From Bradyrhizobium sp. ORS 278 (GTDB lineage: Bacteria; Pseudomonadota; Alphaproteobacteria; Rhizobiales; Xanthobacteraceae): a DNA stretch of 64,000 nucleotides. Below, in pieces: positions 46,601-54,008 of the stretch. Each line of letters begins with the position of its first letter. Position 1 is the stretch's first letter. The stretch covers positions 1,178,001 to 1,242,000 of the forward strand of contig NC_009445.1 of NCBI RefSeq assembly GCF_000026145.1. Reading direction: 5' to 3'. The notes below the pieces were generated by a model. That model saw only the letters and a list, made by a program, of their open reading frames with translations. It was not told where the DNA came from and did not search any database. Made by a program: the position numbers and the translations under genes.

Positions 46601-48435
46601 TGCTCGAAGGCAGTCTTCAATTTGGCAAAGCGCAGGCCCTTGTCGATGACGTCGGCTATCTCGTGCGGCCGGCTCCAGATGGGATCTCGAAAGGCAGCTC
46701 TGTCGCAATTGGGCATGGCCGCCGCGGCTTCGGCGAACGCCAGCACGCCCGTGGCGTCGGCCAAGGTGGCCGGCGACGGCAGCCCGAACATCGTGCCGAT
46801 GCGTGTACCCCCGGCGCCGACACGGTCGAGCAAGCTTGCGACATCCGCGAGCGACTTCCGCAACTCAGCCATCTCGGCGGGGTCCAGCGCATCGCGGCCG
46901 ACGCCGCGCCAGGGGTGCAAATGCGGAGCTCCATCGGCCGCGATTCGTTCGGCCAGCTCTGCGATCAGCTCGCGCCGCCGCTCCAGGTCCAGCGGTGTCC
47001 AGGATGCCGCGCCTTGCAAGGGCAGCGCCGGCTGCGTGGAGGTTTCGCCGCAACGCACGAGATGGCCGAGCAGCCGGAACGGCGTGAGCTCACTGGGCTG
47101 ATGCGGCTGGTGCATCATGTCGGCATGCTGGTTCAGGCCGTCGCGGCTGTCGGTCAGCCGCTGTACCAAGGTTGCCTCGCCACGCTGCGTTGGAACGCTC
47201 GCGGATTTGCTGCGCTTCAGCTCTTCGAGCAGCACCCGCTTGTTGGCCTTGTTGGAGTGCAGCTCAAGCGCGAGCGAGCCGAGACCGACGGCTTTGAGCC
47301 GCCGGTGGACGACGTCGAGCGCCGCCATCTTCTCGGCCACGAACAGCACCGTCTTTCCCTCGGCCGCAGCCGCTGCGATGATGTTGGTGATGGTTTGCGA
47401 CTTGCCCGTGCCGGGCGGTCCCTTGACGACGAGATCGCGACCGCGGACCACTTCCTCGATCACCACGGCCTGCGACGAATCCGCATCGACCACGTGGTTC
47501 ATCGCGATCGGCTGGATCACGGGATCGATCTTGCCATTGTCGGCCACGATCGGCTCGGAGGCTTCGAAGCCGTTCTGCAGCAGCGCCGTGATCAGCGGAT
47601 GCCGGTCCAGAGCGCCGTCGGCCGGCCAGGTCTCCGGATCGAGGTCGCGATACATCAGGAATTTCGAGAAGGAGAAGAAGCCGAGGACGATGGCGTCCGC
47701 CTTCACCTCCCATCTCTTCTTGGCCGCGACGGTCTCGGCCATGCCCGCCAGATAGGCGGCGATGTCGACATCGTCCTCGTCACCAAAATCCTCGATCTTG
47801 AGTCCGAATTCCTCGTTCAGCTTGGCCTGGAGCGACAGGTTGGGCGAGGGCGGCTCCGCGCGGGACAGGAGATGGAAGCGCTCGGCCGCGCTGCTGCGTT
47901 CGAGACGTACAGGCAGCAGGACGAGTGGTGCGAAGCGCTCGGTGTCCGACTCGTCGTCCTCGAACCATTTGAGCAGGCCAAAGGCGAGATAGAGGATGTT
48001 GACGCCCTGTTCCTCCTCCAGCGTGCGGGCGTCGTACCAGATGTCGAGCAGGCGCTTCTGCAGCGCCTCGGACGACAGGCGGGTCTGGAGGCGCGTATCG
48101 GCTGGCCGAGGCTGCGTCTCAGAGTCGTTGTCGGTCTGTCTTGTGCTCGCGGACGGCGTGCTCGGAGGTGGCAGCGGAAGGGGCGGAGCGATGTCCTCCG
48201 TCGCCGCAAGATTTTCCGGCTTCTCTGTAGGCGTCTCCGCCTTGATCGGCAGAAACGTGAGACGCTTGCCTTCTCCCAGCAGCTCGAACAGCGTCGCCGA
48301 GCGTGCGCCGACGATGTCGATCGTGCGAGTGGTCTTGGTCTTGAACGGGATGTGCACGAGCCGGTTGCGCGTGCCCAGATCGAGCAGCGCGCGCCGGTCC
48401 GCCAGCAATCGGTCTCGTACGGATGTGCTTGCCAC
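43657..48435 (-). CDS. DUF4011 / SF1 helicase / Vsr-like nuclease / DUF3320 protein (Hhe-like defence candidate)
   Basis: A 1592-residue single-gene protein. The N-terminus carries a DUF4011-type segment (RALLDLGTRNRLVHIP). A split UPF1-like SF1 helicase follows: Walker A GPPGTGKS at about 339-346, Walker B LLVVDEASQ near 960, GDERQLPPT near 988, YRSKH near 1043 and LNVLISRAK near 1205-1213. Next comes a restriction-endonuclease-fold domain (E near 1267, FVDLAI near 1293, GIECDG near 1308-1313), then a DUF3320-type domain (about 1418-1500). The architecture matches Hhe, shown by others to give phage resistance. The start is GTG 48435 after a perfect AGGAGG. Confidence 0.85.
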   Translation of the reverse strand: MASTSVRDRLLADRRALLDLGTRNRLVHIPFKTKTTRTIDIVGARSATLFELLGEGKRLTFLPIKAETPTEKPENLAATEDIAPPLPLPPPSTPSASTRQTDNDSETQPRPADTRLQTRLSSEALQKRLLDIWYDARTLEEEQGVNILYLAFGLLKWFEDDESDTERFAPLVLLPVRLERSSAAERFHLLSRAEPPSPNLSLQAKLNEEFGLKIEDFGDEDDVDIAAYLAGMAETVAAKKRWEVKADAIVLGFFSFSKFLMYRDLDPETWPADGALDRHPLITALLQNGFEASEPIVADNGKIDPVIQPIAMNHVVDADSSQAVVIEEVVRGRDLVVKGPPGTGKSQTITNIIAAAAAEGKTVLFVAEKMAALDVVHRRLKAVGLGSLALELHSNKANKRVLLEELKRSKSASVPTQRGEATLVQRLTDSRDGLNQHADMMHQPHQPSELTPFRLLGHLVRCGETSTQPALPLQGAASWTPLDLERRRELIAELAERIAADGAPHLHPWRGVGRDALDPAEMAELRKSLADVASLLDRVGAGGTRIGTMFGLPSPATLADATGVLAFAEAAAAMPNCDRAAFRDPIWSRPHEIADVIDKGLRFAKLKTAFEQAFVDSAWDASMADCRRVIAEKGGSWFRLLSARYRGHMAVLTSYLKVPMPKALEQRLLLIDGLIAAQAARKSFDDVASAGSAAFGTAWQKEQSDWDALAKLAAWWTAFAKPFANDETRQHLAQLTLSSEDRQAIDDFKANLVRMGSGLQRLIDFLQLDPSRIPLNQSDQLRLESLAQTLSEWKSSTERLTRWIAFMARVRLARADGLAALVDRALDGSLPGDLLEQTFDTSYYDAMRGAIFAQQPQLKRFDGASHDRLVEGFRKLDVARMQLARDQIAYEHAAALPRNAGGIGPLGVLNGELAKKRNHLPIRQLLERAGPVIQQIKPIFLMSPLSVAQFLKPGAIAFDLLVVDEASQIEPVDALGAVARCRQMVVVGDERQLPPTRFFAKLTGNDEEDNEDEDQPTFQVKDAESILDLCLAKGLSHRMLNWHYRSKHQSLIAVSNKQFYDNRLFIVPSPYDAVAGMGLKFNYNPDAHYERGSSRTNPREARIVAEAVMRHAREMPERSLGVATFSVAQRQAIQDQLEILRKESPGTEEFFSRGTSEPFFVKNLENIQGDERDVIFISMGYGRTKEGFVSMSFGPLNSDGGERRLNVLISRAKLRCEVFSSITGDDIDLTRAKGRGIAALKTFLTFAQTGQLGLAQETGRDPDSVFEEQVAARLRRLGYDVKMQIGTAGFFVDLAIVDPDKPGRFLLGIECDGAQYHASRSARDRDRLRQNVLEAHGWVLHRIWSTDWFLRPKEETDKVVSAIEAAKAHWREIDDGAAESQSAPPAEPEAASPEPMDNRPAEVVGQAPTLVPYEEAKLRVRREVEPHETSLANMTRHVVEIVAVEGPVHESEIIVRIRSAWGLARAGNRIRDAVKAALNAAVAKGQIAGGPFYSVPGQAIVVRNREDVQSTTLRKPEMLPPEEIKAAIMQVIEQNFGAEEDQLIQAVARLFGFGSTSAQLREAVQGSLAHLLQSGRLRREGELLTKPEASSA

Positions 48436-48495
48436 GTGCAATCCTCCTGTGATTCGAGGATTGCAACCCGGCGTGACCGCGGTCAAGCATCGTGG

Positions 48496-49140
48496 CTAGG
48501 CGGCTGCCTTGTGACGCGCGAGTTCCGCCTTGTAGAGTTCGAACTCCTCGGCGATCGCGCGTGCGATCGACGGCCGTGCACGCAGACGCTCGTAGTAGGC
48601 TTTCACGGCGGGCCATTTGGCGAGCTCGATCGGCGGCGTGGCCATGGTCCAGTTGATCACGGTGACGAGATAGGCGTCGGCGACGGTGAAATGATCGAGC
48701 AGAAACTCGCGACCGCGCAGGTGGTTGTCGAGATGATCAAGGCGCGACAGGTTCTTCTTCAGGACATGGGCCTTCATCTCATCGGGCGCCGTCCTGTCGA
48801 GGACCGGAATGAACAGCCCCTTGTGCAACTCGGTGCCGATGAAGCACAGCCATTGATGCAGCCGGCTGCGGTCCATGCCGGATCTGGTGCCGAGCTTCGC
48901 GTCGGGGAAGCGGTCCGCGACATATTGAAGAATGGCGGCGTTCTCGGTCAGCAGTTCCCCGTCATCGGTGCGGAGCGTCGGGACGAGGCCCAGCGGGTTC
49001 ACGGCGCGGAAATCCGAGCCGTCGTTCATCACGATCTTCGTCTTGGGATCGACCTCCAGATAGTTCGCTGTCGCGCCCGCCTCATAGAGCGCGATGCGGG
49101 TGGCGAGCGAGCAGGCGAGCGGCGAAAAATACAGGTCCAT
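48496..49140 (-). CDS. glutathione S-transferase family protein
   Basis: A 214-residue beta-class-like GST. N-terminal MDLYFSPLACSLATRIALYEAG has the conserved cysteine region. The cis-proline block is NPLGLVPTLRTDDGELLTENAAILQYVAD, and the C-domain ends KAYYERLRARPSIARAI. ATG 49140 is preferred over 49146 because GGGAG then lies at proper distance. Divergent from a TetR gene with 90 bases between, suggesting that regulator controls it. It lies 60 bases upstream of the Hhe-like gene on the same strand, so the two could be cotranscribed. Confidence 0.88.
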   Translation of the reverse strand: MDLYFSPLACSLATRIALYEAGATANYLEVDPKTKIVMNDGSDFRAVNPLGLVPTLRTDDGELLTENAAILQYVADRFPDAKLGTRSGMDRSRLHQWLCFIGTELHKGLFIPVLDRTAPDEMKAHVLKKNLSRLDHLDNHLRGREFLLDHFTVADAYLVTVINWTMATPPIELAKWPAVKAYYERLRARPSIARAIAEEFELYKAELARHKAAA

Positions 49141-49180
49141 GGACATCTCCCTGAGGCTCCCGACAGGAGCTTTGATTGAT

Positions 49181-49207
49181 TTTTATACTGTCTCGCATAA
49201 TATAAAA
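49181..49207. promoter_or_regulatory. candidate TetR operator between GST and TetR genes
   Basis: TTTTATA (49181-49187) and TATAAAA (49201-49207) form a perfect 7-bp inverted repeat, 13 bases apart, in the divergent intergenic region. The AT-rich arms could also hold the -10 boxes. Confidence 0.4.
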
Positions 49208-49230
49208 CCGGTCAAGGAATTTAGTGCGAA

Positions 49231-49902
49231 ATGGTACAAAAAAAGAAGGGGCCGCCGCATGGCGACCTGCCCTCCGAAAAGCCCGCGGTGCCGACCGAGC
49301 CGAAGCGGCGCGGGCGGCCGCGGGCCTATGAGCCGGACCTCGCGCTCGGCAAGGCGCTCGATCTGTTCCGGACGACGGGATTTTCTGCCACCTCGCTCGA
49401 CGATCTCAGCGCGGCCACCGGGATGAACCGGCCGAGCCTCTATGGCGCGTTCGGCGACAAGCGCGAGCTCTACATCAAGAGCTATCAGCGCTATCGCGAC
49501 AACGCCCGCGCCTTGATGGGCGAGATCTTCCGCAACGATTGGCCGGTGCGGCGGCAGCTGGAGCAGATCTTCGCCTCGGCGCTCGATATCTATCTCTCCG
49601 GCGATGAAGGGCCGCGCGGCTGCTTCACGGTAATGACGGCCGGCTCGGAAGCCGTCGCCGATCCCGACATCCGCGCCATGGTGCAGAATGCGCTGACCGA
49701 GCTCGACAAGGCGTTTGCGCATTGCTTCCGGCGCGCCAAGGAGAAGGGCGATCTGCCGGAGCAGGCCGACCCGGCCGTGCTGGCGCAAATGGCGTCGGCC
49801 ACGATCCACTCGATCGCGGTGCGCGCCCGCGCGCGGGTGCCGCGCAAGGCGCTGGAGGCGATCGTCGCCGGCGCGATCGATGTGATGCTGGGCGGCAGGT
49901 GA
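49231..49902 (+). CDS. TetR/AcrR family transcriptional regulator
   Basis: A 223-residue repressor-type protein. After a basic tail (RRGRPRAYEPDLAL), the HTH domain reads ALDLFRTTGFSATSLDDLSAATGMNRPSLYGAFGDKRELYIKSYQRY (about 42-88). The ligand-binding helices include GPRGCFTVMTAGSEAVADPDIRAMV. This pattern is common among TetR regulators of GST or oxidoreductase genes. It is divergent from the GST gene, the likeliest target. Start at ATG 49231. Confidence 0.9.
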   Translation: MVQKKKGPPHGDLPSEKPAVPTEPKRRGRPRAYEPDLALGKALDLFRTTGFSATSLDDLSAATGMNRPSLYGAFGDKRELYIKSYQRYRDNARALMGEIFRNDWPVRRQLEQIFASALDIYLSGDEGPRGCFTVMTAGSEAVADPDIRAMVQNALTELDKAFAHCFRRAKEKGDLPEQADPAVLAQMASATIHSIAVRARARVPRKALEAIVAGAIDVMLGGR

Positions 49903-49906
49903 CGTC

Positions 49907-50872
49907 TCAGTATCCTCTCGTGCGATCGACCGTGTTGCGCAGCGTGCCGCCGGCCTCGAAGGTCGCGATCTGCTCGGCGACGTAGCGCGAGATCGCGTCG
50001 GCGTCGGTGTCGGCGGCGTTGTGCGGCGTCAGCACGACCTTCGGATGGGTCCAGAACGGGCTGTCGGCCGGCAGCGGCTCCTGGCCGAACACGTCGAGCG
50101 ACACCGCGCCGAGCGTGCCGTCATCGAGGCAGGCGAGGATATCCGCCTCGTCCTGCAGGCCGCCGCGGCCGGCATTGATCATGATGGGCGCGCCGAGCGG
50201 CGACGAGCGCCGCAGCCCCGTGAACATCTTGCGGTCGAGAATGCCGCGCGTGTCCGGAGTCAGCGGCAGCAGCGATACCAGGATGTCGGTCCGCGCCAGG
50301 AAGGCGTCGAGCTGCGCTGCGCCGTGGAAGGTCTCGATGCCGTCGATTTGCTTTTCGCTGCGGCTCCAGCCCGCGACCTGGAAGCCGATACGCTTGAGCA
50401 CCTCGGCGGCATCGAGCCCCAGCGTGCCGAGCCCCAGGATGCCGACGTTGATGGCAGCGGCAGGCCACTGGTACTTCGGCGCCCAGCGCTTCACCCGCTG
50501 CGACTCGCGCAGGTACAGCTCCTGGCGATGGTGCATCAGCACGTGCAGCACGACCCATTCGGTCATCCGCTGCGTCAGGTCGTCGACGGCCACGCGCACC
50601 AGCGGTACGCCCGGCAGGGTCTTGTCGGCCATCAGCGCGTCGACGCCGGCGCCGAGGTTGAAGATCACGCGCAGGTTCGGAAAGCCGGCGAGCTCGCCGG
50701 GCACCGGCTTCCACACGGCCGCGTAGTGGACGTCGGCCGGGTCGAGGTTCGCATCCGGCAGCAGCACCACCGGGCGGTCGGCGCAGACGTCGTTGAAGCG
50801 CGCCTTCCAGCGCTGCGGCGACCAATTATCGGTGCCGCCATGGATCAGGAGCGCCAGCGCGCCTTTGGTCAT
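49907..50872 (-). CDS. D-2-hydroxyacid dehydrogenase (glyoxylate/hydroxypyruvate reductase A-like)
   Basis: A 321-residue NAD(P)H-dependent dehydrogenase. It shows the Rossmann motif VGILGLGTLGLDAAEVLKRIGF near residues 140-160, LLPLTPDTRGILDRKMF, NAGRGGLQDEADILACLDDG and the catalytic region DVFGQEPLPADSPFWTHPKVVLTPHNA. These fit the GhrA group, which reduces glyoxylate and hydroxypyruvate. ATG 50872 follows GAGGA. Convergent with the TetR gene with a 4-base gap. Confidence 0.9.
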   Translation of the reverse strand: MTKGALALLIHGGTDNWSPQRWKARFNDVCADRPVVLLPDANLDPADVHYAAVWKPVPGELAGFPNLRVIFNLGAGVDALMADKTLPGVPLVRVAVDDLTQRMTEWVVLHVLMHHRQELYLRESQRVKRWAPKYQWPAAAINVGILGLGTLGLDAAEVLKRIGFQVAGWSRSEKQIDGIETFHGAAQLDAFLARTDILVSLLPLTPDTRGILDRKMFTGLRRSSPLGAPIMINAGRGGLQDEADILACLDDGTLGAVSLDVFGQEPLPADSPFWTHPKVVLTPHNAADTDADAISRYVAEQIATFEAGGTLRNTVDRTRGY

Positions 50873-50962
50873 TGCAGGGTCCTCTTGAGCTTGCGTGATC
50901 TGTTCCACATACCAGATCGCGCGGATGGGCCAATCTCCGGCCATCACCACGGAGACATCGTC

Positions 50963-51310
50963 ATGCGCAAAATTCTGCTCGCCGCCGCCCTCGTCATCGC
51001 CTCCGCCTCGGCGCAGGCCCAGACCATCGACGTCGGCTCGATCCTGTCGGCCAACGGCATTTCAATCGGCAAGGGCGGCGGACAGCCGCAGGCCGGTCAG
51101 CAGGGTGGCGGGGCCGGCATGGCGCAGGGCGCCGGCCAGCAGGGGGGCCAGAGCGCCGCCGGTCAGGGGCAAGGCCAAGGGCAAGGTCAAGCGCAAGGTT
51201 CCGGGCAGGGCCAGTCGCAGCGGCAGGCGGGCCGGTCGAAGCAGCCACGCGAGAGCGCGCAGGAGACGCGGGCGCGCAACATCGCCGCCAAGTACGGCAT
51301 CTCCTGGTAG
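50963..51310 (+). CDS. secreted Gln/Gly-rich low-complexity protein
   Basis: A 115-residue exported protein. The signal peptide is MRKILLAAALVIASASAQAQ; a short segment TIDVGSILSANGISIGKGG follows, then a Gln/Gly/Ala-rich tract (about residues 40-90, GQ dipeptide runs), and the C-terminus is basic (ETRARNIAAKYGISW). GGAG precedes the ATG. It begins 90 bases from the divergent dehydrogenase gene. No known family; the low-complexity tract suggests a disordered periplasmic or surface role. A C-rich hairpin at 51334-51354 follows. Confidence 0.65.
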   Translation: MRKILLAAALVIASASAQAQTIDVGSILSANGISIGKGGGQPQAGQQGGGAGMAQGAGQQGGQSAAGQGQGQGQGQAQGSGQGQSQRQAGRSKQPRESAQETRARNIAAKYGISW

Positions 51311-51333
51311 GTCGGTCGTTCGTGCCGATGGAA

Positions 51334-51354
51334 CCCGCGAAAATTCTTCGCGGG
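51334..51354 (+). terminator. hairpin after the Gln/Gly-rich gene
   Basis: CCCGCGAA (51334-51341) and TTCGCGGG (51347-51354) form an 8-bp stem with loop AATTC. No T-run follows. It separates the Gln/Gly-rich gene from the next promoter. Confidence 0.45.
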
Positions 51355-51356
51355 CC

Positions 51357-51383
51357 TGTCGGCCCCGGGCATACTCCGCCGTC
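51357..51383 (+). promoter_or_regulatory. candidate ECF42 promoter 1 (YciI-sigma operon)
   Basis: TGTCGG (51357-51362), 17 bases, then CGTC (51380-51383), 27 bases before the YciI start. The same element with the same spacer occurs at 53085-53111 and 59749-59775. It agrees with the TGTCGA / CG(A/T)C motif reported for ECF42 sigma factors. Confidence 0.7.
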
Positions 51384-51409
51384 TTGGAGACGAACGGAGA
51401 GGCCGGCCG

Positions 51410-51778
51410 ATGCTGTATGCGCTGCTTTGCTATCACGATGAGGATGTCGTCTGCGCCTGGAGCAAGGACCAGGACGCAGCGGTCATGGCCAAGCTCGCGG
51501 TGATCCAGGAGCGGCTCGCCAAGCAGGGACGGCTCGGCCCGGTGGCGCGGCTGCTGCCCACGACGGCGGCGACGACCTTGCGCAAGGAGGATCCGCCGCT
51601 GGTGCTCGACGGTCCCTATGCGGAGACCAAGGAGCAACTGCTCGGCTTCTACATCGTCGATTGCGCCAATCTCGACGAGGCGCTCGCGGTGGCGCGCGAG
51701 CTTGGCGAGGCCAATCCCGGCGGCTCCTATGAGATCCGTCCGGTCGGCACCTTCAGGCCGGGCGGGGCGCTGGCATGA
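51410..51778 (+). CDS. YciI/DGPF family protein (ECF42 partner)
   Basis: A 122-residue protein of the YCII-related ferredoxin-like fold. The DGPF-type motif appears as LVLDGPYAETKEQLLGFYIVDC near residues 63-84. Genes of this type accompany ECF42 sigma factors in many bacteria; their biochemical role is unclear. Its stop overlaps the sigma gene start by four bases (ATGA), so the two are translated together. A candidate ECF42 promoter lies 27 bases upstream. Confidence 0.88.
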   Translation: MLYALLCYHDEDVVCAWSKDQDAAVMAKLAVIQERLAKQGRLGPVARLLPTTAATTLRKEDPPLVLDGPYAETKEQLLGFYIVDCANLDEALAVARELGEANPGGSYEIRPVGTFRPGGALA

Positions 51779-53046
51779 CCGACGTTGCCTGGATCGATGC
51801 GGCCCTGACATCAGCCCGTCCCCAGGCCGTCGGCGCGCTGCTGCGCTATTTCCGCGACCTCGATACGGCGGAGGAGGCGTTCCAGAACGCCTGCCTGCGC
51901 GCGCTGAAGAGCTGGCCGCAGAACGGGCCGCCGCGCGATCCCGCGGCGTGGCTGATCATGGTCGGCCGCAATGCCGCGATCGACGATGTCAGGCGCAGCC
52001 GGCGCGAGCAGCCGCTGCCGGAGGATGAAGCGATCTCCGATCTCGGCGATGCCGAGAGCGCCGTCGTCGACCGGCTCGACGGCTCGCATTATCGCGACGA
52101 TATCCTGCGGCTGCTGTTCATCTGCTGCCACAAGGAGCTGCCGGCGACGCAACAGATCGCGCTGGCGCTGCGCGTGGTGTCCGGCCTGACAGTCAAGCAG
52201 ATCGCCCGCGCCTTTCTCGTCAGCGACGCGGCGATGGAGCAGCGCATCACCCGCGCCAAGGCGCGCGTCGCGCAGGCGAACGTGCCGTTCGAGACGCCGG
52301 GTGCGGTGGAGCGGGCCGAGCGCCTGACGGCCGTCGCCGCGATGATCTATCTGATCTTCAACGAGGGCTATTCGTCGAGTGGCGAGACCGCCGCGCTGCG
52401 CCGGAAGCTGTCGGAGGAGGCGATCCGGCTGGCGCGGCTGCTGCTGCGGCTGTTTCCAGGCGAGCCGGAGATCATGGGCCTGACGGCGCTGCTGCTGTTG
52501 CAGCACGCGCGCAGTGCGGCCCGCTTCGACGCCGAGGGCCTGCCGATCCTGCTGGAGGATCAGGACCGCACGCTGTGGAATCAGCCGATGATCGCCGAGG
52601 GCCTGGCGCTGATCGACAAGGCCATGCGGCACCGGCGCAGCGGCCCTTATCAGATCCAGGCGGCGATCGCGGCGCTGCATGCGCGCGCCGCCAGGCCCGA
52701 GGAGACCGACTGGACGCAGATCGACCTGCTCTATGGCGCGCTCGAAGTGGTGCAGCCTTCGCCTGTCGTGACGCTCAACCGCGCCGTTGCGGTGTCCAAG
52801 GTGCGCGGCGCCCAGGCCGCGCTCGATCTGATCGCGCCGCTGGAGGGACGCCTTGCCAACTACTTCTACTTCTTCGGCGTGCGCGGCGCGCTGCTGATGC
52901 AACTCGGCCGCCATGATGAGGCGCGGGCGGCGTTCGACCGCGCCATCGCGCTGGCCCACAGTTCGGCCGAGGCGGCGCATATCCGCATGCAGCTCGACCG
53001 GCTGATGCGCGACAGCGCAGCCGCGCCGGCGCAGGCGGGCCGGTGA
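51775..53046 (+). CDS. ECF42 group RNA polymerase sigma factor
   Basis: A 423-residue sigma factor. Region 2 is near residues 14-75 (AEEAFQNACLRALKSW, AAWLIMVGRNAAIDDVRR), and region 4 near 120-165 (ALRVVSGLTVKQIARAFLVSDAAMEQRITRAKARV). A long C-terminal extension follows (about 185-415; LIFNEGYSSSGETAALRRKLSEEAIRLARLL onward), ending in TPR-like helices. This COG4941/DUF6596 layout marks group ECF42, which lacks an anti-sigma gene and uses its C-terminal domain for control. Coupled to the YciI gene and probably autoregulated through the promoter at 51357. Confidence 0.92.
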   Translation: MTDVAWIDAALTSARPQAVGALLRYFRDLDTAEEAFQNACLRALKSWPQNGPPRDPAAWLIMVGRNAAIDDVRRSRREQPLPEDEAISDLGDAESAVVDRLDGSHYRDDILRLLFICCHKELPATQQIALALRVVSGLTVKQIARAFLVSDAAMEQRITRAKARVAQANVPFETPGAVERAERLTAVAAMIYLIFNEGYSSSGETAALRRKLSEEAIRLARLLLRLFPGEPEIMGLTALLLLQHARSAARFDAEGLPILLEDQDRTLWNQPMIAEGLALIDKAMRHRRSGPYQIQAAIAALHARAARPEETDWTQIDLLYGALEVVQPSPVVTLNRAVAVSKVRGAQAALDLIAPLEGRLANYFYFFGVRGALLMQLGRHDEARAAFDRAIALAHSSAEAAHIRMQLDRLMRDSAAAPAQAGR

Positions 53047-53084
53047 GGTCAGGCCGCTACCGGCGCTAAAAGCTTCTGCATCTC

Positions 53085-53111
53085 TGTCGGCGGCGCCAGA
53101 CGTCCGGCGTC
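53085..53111 (+). promoter_or_regulatory. candidate ECF42 promoter 2 (DoxX-VOC operon)
   Basis: TGTCGG (53085-53090), 17 bases, then CGTC (53108-53111), 31 bases before the DoxX start. Flanking bases also match promoter 1: CTGTCGGC on the left and CGTC followed by a TTGGAG run on the right. Confidence 0.7.
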
Positions 53112-53142
53112 CTTGGAGCAGCATCATGGGGAGGAGTTCGGG

Positions 53143-53553
53143 ATGTCGACGATCAGCTTGGACCAGCCGCTCTCGCGCGCCGCATTGTGGGGCGGACGAA
53201 TCCTGAGCGCGCTGGTGATCCTGTTCCTGCTGTTCGACGGCGCGATCAAGCTGATCCCGCTTCCGGTCGTCACGCAGACGATGGATCAAATCGGCTATGG
53301 AAGCAGCGACGCCCTTGCTCGCGCGCTCGGTCTGATCACGCTGCTCTGCACCTTGCTCTATGCGCTGCCGGCGACCTCGCTGCTCGGCGCCATCCTGCTC
53401 ACCGGCTATCTCGGCGGCGCCATCGCCTCGCATGTCCGCATCGGCAGTCCGCTGTTCAGCCACGTGCTGTTCGGGCTCTATCTCGGGCTGATGGTATGGG
53501 GCGGATTGTGGCTGCGCGACCGTCGTCTGCGCGCGTTGCTGCCGTTGCGCTGA
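53143..53553 (+). CDS. DoxX-like membrane protein
   Basis: A 136-residue inner-membrane protein with four hydrophobic helices, resembling DoxX-like proteins (GRILSALVILFLLFDGAIKLIPLPVV at the start, LLGAILLTGYLGGAIASHVRIG in the middle). DoxX-like genes often accompany YciI/ECF genes and redox-stress functions. The start at 53143 follows GGGGAGGAG. It lies 96 bases after the sigma gene with its own candidate ECF42 promoter, and 30 bases before the VOC gene. Confidence 0.82.
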   Translation: MSTISLDQPLSRAALWGGRILSALVILFLLFDGAIKLIPLPVVTQTMDQIGYGSSDALARALGLITLLCTLLYALPATSLLGAILLTGYLGGAIASHVRIGSPLFSHVLFGLYLGLMVWGGLWLRDRRLRALLPLR

Positions 53554-53583
53554 CGCCTGACATTTCCAACCAAGGAGGATGAC

Positions 53584-54003
53584 ATGATCTGCCCCTATCT
53601 GACCTTCAACGGCGATTGCGCGCAGGCGCTCCAGCATTATGGCGAGGTGCTCGGCGCCAAGGTCGACATGATGATGCGCTATGGCGAGGCTCCGCCGGAG
53701 ATGCCCTGTGCGCCGGAGCACAGGGACAGGATCATGCACGTCCGCTTCTCGATCGCGGGCGATGTCATCATGGCTTCGGACTCGCCGCCCGAATACTATC
53801 AAGGCAAGCCGAACGGCATCTCGGTCTCGCTGCAGATCAACGATCCCGCCGAAGCCGAGCGCAAGTTCAAGGCGCTGATCGAGGGCGGCACCGTCACCAT
53901 GCCGTTCGGCAAGACGTTCTGGTCCAAGGGCTTCGGCATGGGCGTCGATCGCTTCGGCATTCCCTGGATGATCAACGCGCCGGCCGACAGCTACGCGGCG
54001 TAA
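53584..54003 (+). CDS. VOC family protein (PhnB/glyoxalase-like)
   Basis: A 139-residue vicinal-oxygen-chelate fold protein of the PhnB-like group. Features are the N-terminal YLTFNGDCAQALQHYGEVLGAKV, the mid-strand MHVRFSIAGDVIMASDSPPEYYQ and the C-terminal FWSKGFGMGVDRFGIPWMIN. Such proteins are common small enzymes or binding proteins in YciI/ECF loci; the substrate is unknown. AGGAGG precedes the ATG. Second gene of the DoxX-VOC unit. The next gene is convergent. Confidence 0.88.
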   Translation: MICPYLTFNGDCAQALQHYGEVLGAKVDMMMRYGEAPPEMPCAPEHRDRIMHVRFSIAGDVIMASDSPPEYYQGKPNGISVSLQINDPAEAERKFKALIEGGTVTMPFGKTFWSKGFGMGVDRFGIPWMINAPADSYAA

Positions 54004-54008
54004 CGCCG

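Noticed and set aside
44155..49179. Long plus-strand frames opposite the Hhe-like gene
   Set aside because: They are shadows of the minus-strand gene, which has full helicase motifs and a perfect ribosome-binding site.
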